Assembly (NCBI RefSeq): GCF_964355755.1
Contig: NC_092670.1
Span: forward strand, 40,535,795-40,599,794
Length of the DNA stretch: 64,000 nucleotides
Reading direction: 5' to 3'
Origin: Antedon mediterranea
Lineage: Eukaryota; Echinodermata; Crinoidea; Comatulida; Antedonidae
Positions 1 to 10,339 of this stretch are shown here, piece by piece. A program made the translations under genes and the position numbers. The notes under the pieces are model-generated. The model did no database searches, was not told the DNA's origin, and saw only the letters and a program-made list of their open reading frames with translations. Within the stretch, counting starts at the first letter, position 1; every line of letters starts with the position of its first letter.

Positions 1-390
1 ATATTGCAATCTTTGCTTAAAATATTAAAACTACTAGAATAAAAAGAGAACAAAATTGGAGAGATAACACATCCTTGAGGAGCTCCAACACTGGTAGATT
101 CTTTGTTGGATAGGATACCATTGCACTTAACCATCTGCGGTCTATTAATCAAAAAACTATATATAACTTTGGCGAGCTGAGGTGAGACATTAAAACTTAA
201 TAATCTATCAATTAAAACATGTGGTAAAATAGTATTAAAAGCACTGGAGAAATCGAAAAATATAGACCGTACATAATTTCTTTTTGAATCAAGGTGATGA
301 TATGCATCATGGAGATAAGAATTAACAGCATCGTCAACCCCTTCATAGGTAGAATCAAGTCTTCTCAATGCCTGCAACGACTACACAGAC
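1..390 (-). mobile_element. Non-LTR retrotransposon reverse transcriptase fragment
   Basis: The minus strand reads through an RT palm region. It shows the first catalytic block as FFDFSSAFNTI (about 262-230) and, nearer the window edge, the GAPQGCVISPILF block (about 100-60). The spacing and the form of both motifs fit CR1/L2-type LINEs. The fragment runs off the left edge, so the YxDD box and the 3' end are not visible. The frame is open from about 380 down to the edge, with a stop just upstream. It is most likely a 5'-truncated insertion near or inside the last intron of the C-clamp gene that follows on the other strand. Confidence 0.82.
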
Positions 391-599
391 TTTTGACCTT
401 CCTTCTAGTTGCTACATTTATGGCATAATGAAACTACTACTTTTGAATGCTCAAATAATGAATATTCATTAACGTTTTAAACTTTAAACCAATGAAAACA
501 TTCCTCTCATTCAACTGATGAATAATCATTATTTGAATAACAATTTTTGAATATTCATTAATATTATGAATATATTATTTGTTTCCATTGTTTTTTCAG

Positions 600-803
600 A
601 TGACAATCCATACTCATAAGTTGAACGTGGTTCAGCAGAGACAGCAACAACATCAGGCTGCCTCTCCTAAGTCCAGTGACTTTCACGCACCCAACAGGAT
701 TAGAAGTGATGGGCGCAAATGTCGTAAGGTTTACGGAATGGATAACAGACATATGTGGTGTACGCAGTGCAGATGGAAAAAGGCATGCACGCGGTTCAAC
801 TAA
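600..803 (+). CDS. Last coding exon of a ZNF704/ZNF395/SLC2A4RG-like C-clamp transcription factor (partial gene)
   Basis: A good acceptor (polypyrimidine tract then CAG at 597-599) opens a 68-codon exon in phase 0 that ends at TAA 801-803. It has a Gln-rich stretch (QQRQQQHQ) followed by the basic cysteine block KCRKVYGMDN, then WCTQCRWKKACTRF, three residues from the C-terminus. Four cysteines in this arrangement form a C-clamp, the small DNA-binding module at the C-terminus of the GLUT4-enhancer-factor/HDBP family (ZNF704, ZNF395, SLC2A4RG) and also in TCF E-tails. The tyrosine-rich KVYGM and RWKKAC form favours the ZNF704/395 family over TCF. All upstream exons, including any zinc finger, are outside the window. 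The ATG at the exon start is in frame but is probably internal. Family assignment is from memory of the motif. Confidence 0.75.
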   Translation: MTIHTHKLNVVQQRQQQHQAASPKSSDFHAPNRIRSDGRKCRKVYGMDNRHMWCTQCRWKKACTRFN

Positions 804-3800
804 GCATCGTCTATTATGTATTATAATTTGCAGAAAAGTCCAGTTTGTCATTCTTGTATCATGGAGGAATTATTTAGAATAATAATAATAATTATTAAAT
901 AGTTTCTCCGTACTTTTGTTTTAATGATACTTTCCCCCACCTTCATACTGTAGGTAATTTATTCGTAAATGGTTAAGGTTAATATAAACTGTACAGTTCT
1001 GACTGGTATAATCCCATCTAAGCCAGATAGTTGAAAAAAACTTTTTTTTTTTTGCTAAAGTGCCCTTTTAAAACTAGCTGTGAAAATAATGGTAAATAGG
1101 AATAGCTCATGACGATTTTTTCCCCCTTTGTGGAAAAAAGAACCAGTCTGTAAAAATCCTGGCAACAGGCTTGCCACCACATATTGGACCAAATTGATTT
1201 TAGTTGGTCAACCTTTATTAGGAAAGGTTGTGTCCCAGGGTGGGTTTACCCCTGACTTCTAATCAAGCCGGTATCATTTTCTGACAATTTTTATTTTCTG
1301 TTTTGGGAAACTTTTTTAAGTTATTCAAATTTAAGATAAATAATTCTGCTGAGCTGAAGCCTTTTATAAAAATATTTATTTTTGGTTAAAAATAATGTTA
1401 AAAGGGGGTTTTTATACCTAAAATTGTTAATATTAAAACATGTTGGTGCAATACACATTTGCGTTGAGCTGTCTGTATTGATTGAACGACAAACCACCTT
1501 TTAAAAAAAAACTAACATAAAAAAACACTTTTAAAAGAAAAAGTAATATTTATACAAATAAATAATTGAAGAAACTATTTTTGATAGTTTGGTAAAAGTA
1601 TTTTCTTTCAAAATAAACTGGTTTTTATGTTAATAAGATAACTTAGATTATCTCAAGCAATTTTAAAGTTAATTTAAAAAAAAAAATATCATTTAATATA
1701 TTTCAATTTCAATAAAAATACAATTTCTCAATATAAGAAATAAGAGTAAATAAAATAGAATCAGTTTGTTGCTTCTCTTCCCACAATGCCTAAGGAGCTG
1801 TCACCTATCTTGCGTATTCTCATACGTTTCTGAGCATATGTAGAATATGTTTTGATCTGCGTAGTATAGTGGCGCATCAAAGGGTCGCGATTGTGTTCAA
1901 CAGGCCATCTACCTGGTCTTTAATTGGATGTTTAGTAAATTAATAAAGTCTTTGAGGAGCATGTATTAAAGTTTTATTTAGGATAAAAATGAATTTGAAG
2001 TTTTAAAAAATATTCTCTTCTACCTCAGAAAACTTTGGCATCAATGCATTGCTGAACAGAGTTGTTCATTTAAACAAGAGATAATGATACTGTAATAGCA
2101 ATTGATATGTTTACAATTACATGTACCCTAAAAACCTACCTACTACAACAAGAACAAGTGTAGTCATGGCAACTATAGCATGCATTGGATGCCTAGCAAC
2201 TATACATACTATTCTCTACCTCTCCTTCATTTGCATGTAATGAGAAAAGTGTTTTAATTGACGGAGTTGGTAATAAAAAGCTGAAATCATGCTTAAATTT
2301 AGCGCACAAATTTCTTTTTACATTCAACGTCTATCCTGACAGATGTTCATATGGCCATATATGGGCAAATTGATTTGATTGGTTAATTAATAAATTTACA
2401 GTCTTACTTAAAAATGCTTTAGAGCAATGCAGTTTATTAGTCTCCCACATCCAGACCTCTAACATCATTAGTCTGCCACATCCAGACCCTCAACTAATAC
2501 ACTCTGGTCAAACAATATCCATTGACTAATTAGCTTATAAAACTTGATTAAGAACATTTTTATGAGGATTTTACCATTCGAAAATAGGAATGGACTTTCA
2601 AAGTACTTTGCAATGTCAAGCATTATTAAAATTATTAATGATTTTAAAGTCGCAAAATCAGTACTTTTTGTAAACAAGGAGGTAATTGTAATTATCTTCG
2701 ATATTTTCTGTATATATTTCCATCAACATGGCTGCATTATCTTTGAAATGTAAATAAATATGTATTAATGTTATTGTTAGCTTATTATTGCTTTTATTAT
2801 TATATTTATTGTTATATGATTCAATTATTATTATTCAAGCCCACCCACTTTGAGGTGGGCCTATACCTGAACAACAACGTTTTGATTAAGAACTCCCAAA
2901 ACTGACAACTAAGAGAGAGATGTCTGTATGGATGCGCATACAGTACCATTTTGCTCCATATATCCAGCGTTATACTTTATTTTGGTTCTTTTATTTAAAA
3001 AAAAAGATTCATATAAAATGGCCAAAGCAGTAAGAACGGATTCGCAACACAATTTTTTTAGATTACAAAAAAATACAAAGATATATAAATTAAACTATTT
3101 TGTTTATTGATTCTATTCTCTTATCTTTCAATAATATTTTTCCCAGTATTTGAACAATCTAGTGTGCTTCTCCATCGCGATAGGTATTGATATTTAATGA
3201 AAATCTCATGTTTTATTTAAATAATAATATTATTGTCCATATTTTTATTCTTTCACCTTGTTCTGTAAATAAAAATTTGAAGAAAGTTCAAATGTTGTTG
3301 GTTTTGCTCCAAATTAGGAAGTTTTTGATTATCAAATTTTATTATTCTATTAACCAAATATGACCGTATTTACACTAATTTATGCTAATTTTGGACACAA
3401 TTCTTGGATAAAATCTCATCCTAAAATTTTTGCCAAATTTCATAACTTGGACAGTGAAGAAGTTATTGATTATTCAGGTTGGGGTTTATAAATGAGTGAA
3501 ATAGAACATATGGGCTTATATTCGAATCAATGCTTATATTTATTTGTGTATATAAGAACTTGGTAAAAACTATTTATGGAAAGCAGTTTATAATAATGTT
3601 TACAAAAATCTAGAAAACAAAAATAATGTTAATTGCTGCAGTAAAAAAAACTTTAAAAGATTTGTTTTATTATAAAAACGAAAGATAGTAACTAACTAAA
3701 GGGGCATTCCCATAAATCTCATGATAGTTTTCCCTTTTTTTATCATCAAATATTAATATTATTTATTACTGTTTATTAAACTTTTTTCCTATTTTTTTGT

Positions 3801-4232
3801 GGAAAAGGAGATGGTTTGGGTCCAGTAAAGTATTATAAAATAAATGATTTATTTTTGTTGTACATTGTAGGTAAGAAACGTATATGCCATAAGCATATTA
3901 CAGATTTTAAACTCTTCACTTTTTCTATTTATTAATAATGTTATAATGGGTTTTTTTTCATAAGAGAAATCGTGCTTTTAATTTATAGATCTATATAATA
4001 TAAATGTCATTTAAAGATGTCATTTAAGATAATATAACATTATCATTTTAACATTGGTTGCACTTTGTAAAATATTACACGGATAATGTCATTATTAATG
4101 TCATTGTTATATAGAATTTATTGTAATAGTTAACTTATGTTAGTGTATGTATTGTATAAAACTTTTAAAAACTTTTATTTTTTACTACTAAATGCACATT
4201 CAATTATGTTTTAATGTTTGGTACTGTTTGTT
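804..4232. other. 3' flank or UTR and intergenic DNA, no gene seen
   Basis: AT-rich sequence downstream of the C-clamp exon. Many AATAAA-like hexamers are present (for example near 1559, 2753 and 4381), so the polyadenylation site cannot be fixed. A short perfect hairpin (GCCCACC, loop CACTTTGA, GGTGGGC) lies at about 2839-2862. Open frames here are short and show no domain. Confidence 0.5.
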
Positions 4233-4375
4233 AAGCTCTGTCCACACTATGAAACTAGTTTGACAAAAAAATGAGATGTTCCCAAATATGGTATTGGTAT
4301 GACATCATCATGTCCATATATGGGCATATCACATTTTTTTGTCAAATAATGTTTGATATAGTGTAGACAGATCTT
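4233..4375. mobile_element. MITE family 1 copy
   Basis: Palindromic element of about 143 bp. It begins AGCTCTGTCCACACTAT and ends with the inverse (ATAGTGTAGACAGATCT), flanked on both sides by TA. The interior carries the inverted words CCCAAATATGG and CCATATATGGG found in every family member in the window. Confidence 0.85.
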
Positions 4376-4522
4376 AAAATAAAATTCTTTTATTTTATCA
4401 ATTGTTTTCATTCAATAACATCATATTTTACGCACAATATATAAATTAATCATTCGAAACTACTTCTTTCAATTTATATGCACATCAACATACTGTACTA
4501 AAATTTTTGTTTTATTATTCTA

Positions 4523-4675
4523 AAGCTTAATTTCCACTCGGACACAATACAAGGACATAAGTGCAATGCAGAATAATTTGACCAATCACAACACGATGGA
4601 TCATCCCAACAATCACTTGTGATTGGTCAACTCACATTGCGTTGCAGTTCTTGCATCCAAGTGGGAACCAAGCTT
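4523..4675. mobile_element. MITE family 2 copy
   Basis: Palindromic element of about 150 bp. It starts near AAGCTTAATTTCCACTCGG and ends CCAAGTGGGAACCAAGCTT. The interior holds GACCAATCACAA and its inverse TTGTGATTGGTC. There is no coding potential. Confidence 0.8.
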
Positions 4676-4999
4676 GATATTCTTGTACATTATTTTTATT
4701 GTAAAGGTCAGAGGCTATGTAACTGATTTACATATTATACAGGTGTCCAGTTGCATGTGTTTATAAAATAGGAATGTAAATATTATGCATTTTTTAATGC
4801 ATTATGTAAATATTTTATCTTTTATGAATTGTAATCATTTTTTTCTTCAATAAACATTTATTAAACTTGATACATTTATTATTTTTTATTGGCCTTTAAA
4901 AAAGTAAAGTTTTTGAGTATTGAAAACTATTCCAGCCCATGTGCTGGTATTCCTTTAGACACCTTCTTGTGGTCTGTGGACGCAATACTTAACCACGCT

Positions 5000-5090
5000 G
5001 AAGGTCACCGAAGTAAAGCAACGTTGGGCCTGGTTAGAGCTTTATATGGAGCTGGAGTCCTGTTAGGCATTTGAAATCAGCACTGCTGAC
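5000..5090 (+). repeat. 5S rRNA-derived SINE fragment
   Basis: The stretch GGTCACCGAAGTAAAGCAAC followed by GTTGGGCCTGGTTAG (from 5003) matches the internal-promoter half of animal 5S rRNA, with the box A region AAGTTAAGC changed by one base. The match weakens after GGTTAG. The 5S 5' half and a clean 3' half are missing, so this is not a working 5S gene. A SINE3-like 5S-headed retroposon is the best explanation. The following 150 bp may be its body. Confidence 0.65.
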
Positions 5091-5409
5091 TCTTATGGCA
5101 GCCCCTGCATCTAGTATCTGCCTCAGATATATTGGCCCATGCCTCTCTTCTGGTTAAGGTGGGCACTGGACGAGAGAAGCCCTTGATCAATCTTAAGATC
5201 AACCATCATCCAGATGAATGTAAGACAATTGACATTGTCGTTAGGATTAGGCTATAAACAAATGTACTAGGCATCTGAGAAATGGTTGACTAAAACGGTC
5301 CTAATCCTAGGCTTAACGGTTGGAATGAATGATGTGCTAAACAAAAATCACTATTATCCTATTTTTTGGTATAAAAATGTATTTAATGCAACTGTAGTAT
5401 ATACAAATC

Positions 5410-5641
5410 ATGTAACAATAAATGTACAGCAGCCTAGGTATCTATCTAACATTATGTAACAATAAATGTACAGCAGCCTAGGTATCTATCTAACATCATG
5501 TAACAATAAATGTACAGCAGCCTAGGTATCTATCTAACATTATGTAACAATAAATGTACAGCACCATAGGTATCTATCTAACATTATGTAACAATAAATG
5601 TACAGCAGCCTAGGTATCTATCTAACATTATGTAACAATAT
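5410..5641. repeat. Minisatellite, 44-bp unit, about 5 copies
   Basis: The unit begins ATGTAACAATAAATGTACAG and contains CAGCCTAGGTATCTATC. Copies start at 5410, 5454 and so on with period 44. They are nearly identical; one copy has CACCATAGG instead of CAGCCTAGG. Confidence 0.93.
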
Positions 5642-5955
5642 AAAATACCGTATTTAAAACACAATATTAACAAACACTGATAGTTAACTACTGTAGGATG
5701 GACGGCTTAATTACGATAAAAAATACTTAAACCAATACAGGCCTGGATTCAATATGCAATACTGTATTTCATTAATTATTACTTTTTATTATGTGCTTTT
5801 TATTTTGACAGGTTTCATCTAATTAAAGTTGTTCTTTTATTAATAGAAGAATCCCTCAACTAAAACAGAAGATCTTCAAGATAAAACAAAGACAATTGTA
5901 AGTTATATAAATTATTGTATTAATTTTTTTAAATGATCAAATTAATTCAACAATG

Positions 5956-8900
5956 TTAATTTGATATGCCTCCATGAATGTGTACAAAATCCATAAGATC
6001 ATTATTAAATGGTAAGTAGAAGTTTTCTAGGATGTCACGCGTCGCTGGCAGCATATCACCCAACTCTAGGTGGTCCTTTGTTGATCTAGAGTTCTTAACT
6101 GTTCTATTTAATATCTTCTTCTTGTCTTCTACCGTGTCTATTGACAAGAACAATAAAAAACTTTATTTATTAGTCGCTCGATTGTAATATAGTTCATTAT
6201 TATTGGATTTATCATTTCTTTATTACGTTTATTAAGGCAAGGATGGCGTATCTTTATTTTGGTCACATGATCGATGTAAACAGAGACGGAGCGACATAGA
6301 ATCGAGCAACTGAGAAGTAAGTGAAAATTGGTCACAAAAGATTGATTTTCTTAAAAATGCCACCCTAAACCACCCGTTTAACATATACATTTGGAATCAG
6401 CATCCTAAAATTGTATATAAAAAGATTGTCCGAAAAATTTCTGAGCCAGATGACATCCACCTTGGTCTACTATTATATATTGAATTTTACTCAAAATTTG
6501 ATAATCTTATATATTACAGAAACAGCGTGACTTACCAAGCTGCAGGAATTTGTAAACAGCATTGAGAGTTCTCATTGGATGATGATGCCAGTGGTCTAAT
6601 AGGATGAAATGTAATTGGTCACGTGGGAAAACTTTAAACCAATCACGTAAGAATATGACATACATCCCAGTTTGTATGGTGTCGACAATGTTTGTGCTGG
6701 CATTCTGAACAGAAACAAGTATTTAAATAGTTGCACATCAGAAATAACATTATTAACTTATTTATTTAATAATTTTTAATTACTGTAAAAATTATGGAAA
6801 AAGAGGGGCTTCTTTTCGAGATTTTACAGTATTTATGAAACAACTTACCTGGCAAATATCTGTATGATAAGCACAGTATCTTGTAGTGTGTACTCTCATA
6901 CATTGATGTAAACATTTAACAACTTTCTCTACCATGTTATGAAAATCTTCAGCAGATTTCTGCTGACTGCCTCGTCTTGAAAATATATATCCTGAATATA
7001 ACCTAATTAAAAAAATAAACAATTATATTTATTATATAAATAATTTGAACCTTATTACAAATATACCCTTTTTTTGTTAGAAATACCATGGTTAGCATTC
7101 AACATTTTATTTGTTTTTAAAATTTGTGACACAAATCAACACATATCACCACCAGATTTGGGCATATCACCACCATATTTAGTGTGATAAAAAAGTGTGA
7201 TGTGCCCAAATATGATAGAGATATGTCTCAACAACATTTTAAAAAATGCGCCCTCATGAATGATTGTAAGCATTTACTTTTACCTTTCAATAGGATCACG
7301 CAGCATGAATATTATCTTGGCAGAGGGTGTAAGAGCATATATCAGATCAGCTGTTGTGGCTACAAGTTCACCGTCAATCTCAAAGTCTGATAGCCAAGAT
7401 GGAGGAAGGTACCATCCTGTCGTCATGGAGGCATCACCTTGGCAACACAAACAGAGGTTAGTGTAATACATCACAGTCTTGCTTAAGCTCTGTCTACACT
7501 ATCAAACTAGTGTGATGTGCCCAAATATGGTAGTGATATGATTAAATATGGTAGTGATATAACATCATCATGTCCATATATGGTAGTGATATGCTTAAAT
7601 ATGGTAGTGATATGACATCATCATGTCCATATATGGTAGTGATATGCTTAAATATGGTAGTGATATGACATCATCATGTCCATATATGGTAGTGATATGC
7701 CTAAATATGTTAGTGATATGACATCATCATGTCCATATATGGGCATATCACATTTTTTGTGACATAAAGTTTGATAGTGTAGAAAGAGCTTTATTGATAT
7801 ACGAAATGAAATTTATATTTTTTATTATTTAAATAATAAATAAAAAATATAAATTTCAATACCAGGGGCAGATCCAGGGGCCTAAATTTGTTTTAATTAA
7901 TTGCTAAACTTAACCTAATGTGTAACTTTTGCATCTAAATTTATGTAACATGGACATTTTATTTTGTCTGTACATAGTCTGATTTGAACCAAAACAATGA
8001 GATCATAAAGCCAACATGCAATCACTAAGCTACTGTACCAGTATTTATTGATGTATTTACCAAATATTGCAGGATGGATGTCATGGCCCTCATGATTGAT
8101 ATCATGATTGATATCATGATTGATATCATGTTTCATATCATGATTTATATCATGATTTATATCATGATTGATATCATGATTGATATCATGTTTCATGTCA
8201 TGTTTCATATCATGTTTCATATCATGATTGATATCATTATTGATATCACGATTGATATCATGAATTGTTGTAAACGTTGATTCTCCTATTGAACTTGTGT
8301 ACCAGTCTAATGAAGATGGTTGGTATTTGTCACCACCTAAAATACAATGACAAATACATTAACATTTTAATGTTACGAGAGTATGTGAAGCGCCGCTGAG
8401 ATTTTCATAAGAATGGGTGCTATATAAACGTTAATGTTAACATTCAGTATGAAATTGAAATGTATAACTTCAATGTATATTACCAAATATAATCTTCTAT
8501 TCAATTTTGTAAATAAATTAAAACTATAGTATGATATAGTATGAAGTATTACTGACTCTTTGAGTTACGTTTGTCTGTATTTTCTGACCTTTTATTTTGT
8601 TTTGTTTCTTCTGTTGGTTAAGAGAGAACAAGAGAAAAAACATACCCACCCATCATAGTCTCACTAGGAGGGCGTCCTCTGCGCTCATATCGCCGAGCCC
8701 ACCATTGATACTCTTTAAATTTTGTCGCAACAACGTGTGGATGTTGTATAATCTTGTCCCAGATGTCGGTCGTTCCGCACTTTGGAAACCCGACAATGTA
8801 GAAGTAAGGAAGACAAATGAAATGGTCGCTGTTGTTATACCAACATGGGTTCTTGTACTCCTTTAGGAATTTGCGAGGAACTTGTACAAATAACTAGAAA

Positions 8901-9822
8901 ATAAAAAGATATTAAGCTTTCTCTACACTATCAAAGTTTATGTGACAAAAAAATGTGATGTGCCTATATATGGACATGATGATGTCATATCACTACCATA
9001 TTTAAGCATATCACTGCCATAAATTTAAATAAGGTTCCTACGTAATTAACTGTAAGAATATTACCTCTTTGTTGAACTCTTTTATTCTTTTAAGTGTTGA
9101 ACTATACATAGCTTTTCCACTATGAATTCCATCTTTAAAAAAGAGAAATATGTGACAGAAGTAGATCTACTCAATTTACTAAGTTCAAAATATGAATAAC
9201 ATTTTATCATTGTTTAATTTCAGAATTATTAGTTTTAAGAAATCCAGTTTTCTTACTCTTTCTGTCATATTTGCACTTGCCGTCAAAACGTTCTTGATAA
9301 GTACATGGCATAGAATACATGAAAAACAGCAAACTGATGATCAACGAAATTGTAGTAACAGCCAGAAACACTTTCTGAAACATGGATACAAAAACATTAA
9401 CATTCATGCTGTATATATAATCATAAGCTTGTTACAAAATCTAGATTGGCCTAACCTTCCTTGGCCCACTACTTAGCTACTAGCCTAGTAATAGTAGTAC
9501 TAGTGGTGACAGACTAGCCTTCTTGGTAGCCTACTTACTACTAAAGGCAGTATAGTCCTAATTATAGGTAGGCCTAGCTCGCTAGACCTAGTACAAGTAG
9601 TAGGCCTCCTACTACTACTACTACTACTAGCTAGGCCTAGGCCGAGTAGGCTAGGTAGTAGGCTAGGCTGTAAGCTACTAGCTAGGCCTAGGCTAGGCCT
9701 AGCTAGCCCACTTCTACTAGCTAGCTAGGCCTAGGCCTAGAGAGTACCAGCCAGGTTTTTTATGGGCTTTTGTAAGAAGCTGAAGATTTAAAAGCAGAAC
9801 TTACCATCGGCATCGAGTTCAT
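5956..9822 (-). CDS. CHST15: CHST15-like N-acetylgalactosamine 4-sulfate 6-O-sulfotransferase
   Basis: Nine coding exons on the minus strand: 9805-9822, 9257-9374, 9065-9132, 8650-8893, 8061-8336, 7284-7437, 6849-7002, 6536-6704, 5956-6137. Phases close to 460 aa plus stop. The family moves sulfate from PAPS to the C6 of GalNAc-4-sulfate in chondroitin sulfate, in the Golgi. Exon 2 gives a type II membrane anchor (about residues 9-28, LAVTTISLIISLLFFMY). The stem leads to VPRKFLKEYKNPCWY (73-87). The PAPS 5'-phosphosulfate loop is PKCGTTD (105-111). The 3'-phosphate site is RDPIERLYS (R288, S296). GMYVIFLRDWFKVFPRDQL and MLPATRDILENFYLPFN near the C-terminus are family hallmarks. Exon 1 is tiny (MNSMPM) and joins by a GTAAGT donor. 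The 8650 boundary uses GTGGGT because GTATGT next to it would put a stop in frame. Odd feature: residues 175-230 are an array of 14 tetrapeptides inside the catalytic domain. The protein is shorter than human CHST15 (561 aa), mainly in the stem. Confidence 0.93.
7139..7226. mobile_element. MITE family 1 partial copy
   Basis: Holds only the central inverted words of the family (GGGCATATCACCACCATAT and GTGTGATGTGCCCAAATATG) without terminal repeats. It lies in the intron between exons 6 and 7 of the sulfotransferase gene. Confidence 0.6.
7494..7792. mobile_element. MITE family 1 copy with internal tandem expansion
   Basis: Both ends are intact (AGCTCTGTCTACACTATCAA and ATAGTGTAGAAAGAGCTT, TA on each side). 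The middle has grown to about four 53-bp units, each containing GACATCATCATGTCCATATA and TGGTAGTGATATG. The element is twice the usual length. It sits in the intron between exons 5 and 6 of the sulfotransferase gene. Confidence 0.85.
8061..8336 (-). repeat. Coding 12-bp minisatellite exon of the CHST15-like gene
   Basis: This 276-nt exon links the 5'-PSB exon to the DASMTTGW exon. Positions 8095-8262 are 14 tandem 12-bp units, consensus GATATCAATCAT or GATATGAAACAT on the coding strand, giving HDIN or HDMK tetrapeptides (plus one RDIN and one NDIN). The repeat is in phase and keeps the exon open. The opposite strand is open too (IDIM/FHIM pattern), because the unit is built around the palindrome GATATC. 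Flanking sequence is normal: GDKYQPSSLDWYTSSIG before and HEGHDIHPAIF after, with good splice sites on both sides. Confidence 0.9.
8913..9021. mobile_element. MITE family 1 copy, 3' truncated
   Basis: Starts AAGCTTTCTCTACACTATCA and proceeds through the core GATGTCATATCACTACCATA, then stops without the second terminal repeat. It lies in the intron between exons 3 and 4 of the sulfotransferase gene. Confidence 0.75.
9470..9745. repeat. AGGCCTA/CTAG-rich palindromic tract
   Basis: Low-complexity sequence made of CTAGGCCTAG, GCTAGGCCTAG and TACTACTAC words, almost all self-complementary at short range. It fills part of intron 1 of the sulfotransferase gene. It has no coding potential and looks like local slippage of a short palindromic word. 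Confidence 0.8.
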
Positions 9823-10339
9823 TTAAGCAATACTACAAGTCTCTAACAACCATACACGTTTGTGAGAAAAAAAGAGAAAAAACCGGCGTTGTGTAACAAC
9901 AACGACAAGCCGGTCGCGCCTTTAGATAAATAATAGTCTTCGCTGCAGATGATTGGTCAAAAGTTGTAGAGAGTCGACAACATTTATGCTCTAGAGGGCG
10001 AACTCCAATCTTATTATAGCACCAAAATGTTGAACCTTTTATTTTGATTACTCTATAACAGTATGAAGTATCTTCCTATCTTTTTCATATTCATTTTTCA
10101 AAACTGTTCCTAAAAACGGATTTACTTGTAGATTACCGAGCTTACTTGATTCATATATTGCCATTGACTTCACTATTGATATGTTCTTTAATTGTTTATC
10201 TTTATTTAAATCCAGAATTAGGAAATGTTTATATTTGTTTTTTGTGGACTTTGTCGATGTTCTTTTGTCTCATGTTTTATGTATTCCAGTTTGTTCCCCG
10301 CTGTTGATTGTGAATTGAAATAAAATAAAGAATAAGATA
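9823..10339. other. 5' flank of the sulfotransferase gene
   Basis: Contains the presumed 5' UTR and promoter of the minus-strand sulfotransferase gene. A short inverted repeat (CCGGCGTTGT ... ACGACAAGCCGG, about 9882-9913) lies close to the presumed transcript start. No TATA box or other gene is convincing. Confidence 0.4.

Noticed and set aside
2839-2862. Histone-type 3' stem-loop or terminator
   Set aside because: A GC-rich hairpin is present but there is no histone gene or downstream purine element nearby.
4889-5074. 61-codon open frame on the plus strand
   Set aside because: It overlaps the 5S-derived retroposon fragment and has no domain; the frame is explained by the repeat.
8074-8280. 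Plus-strand IDIM/FHIM repeat frame
   Set aside because: It is the reverse of the coding minisatellite in the sulfotransferase exon; it is open only because the unit is palindromic.
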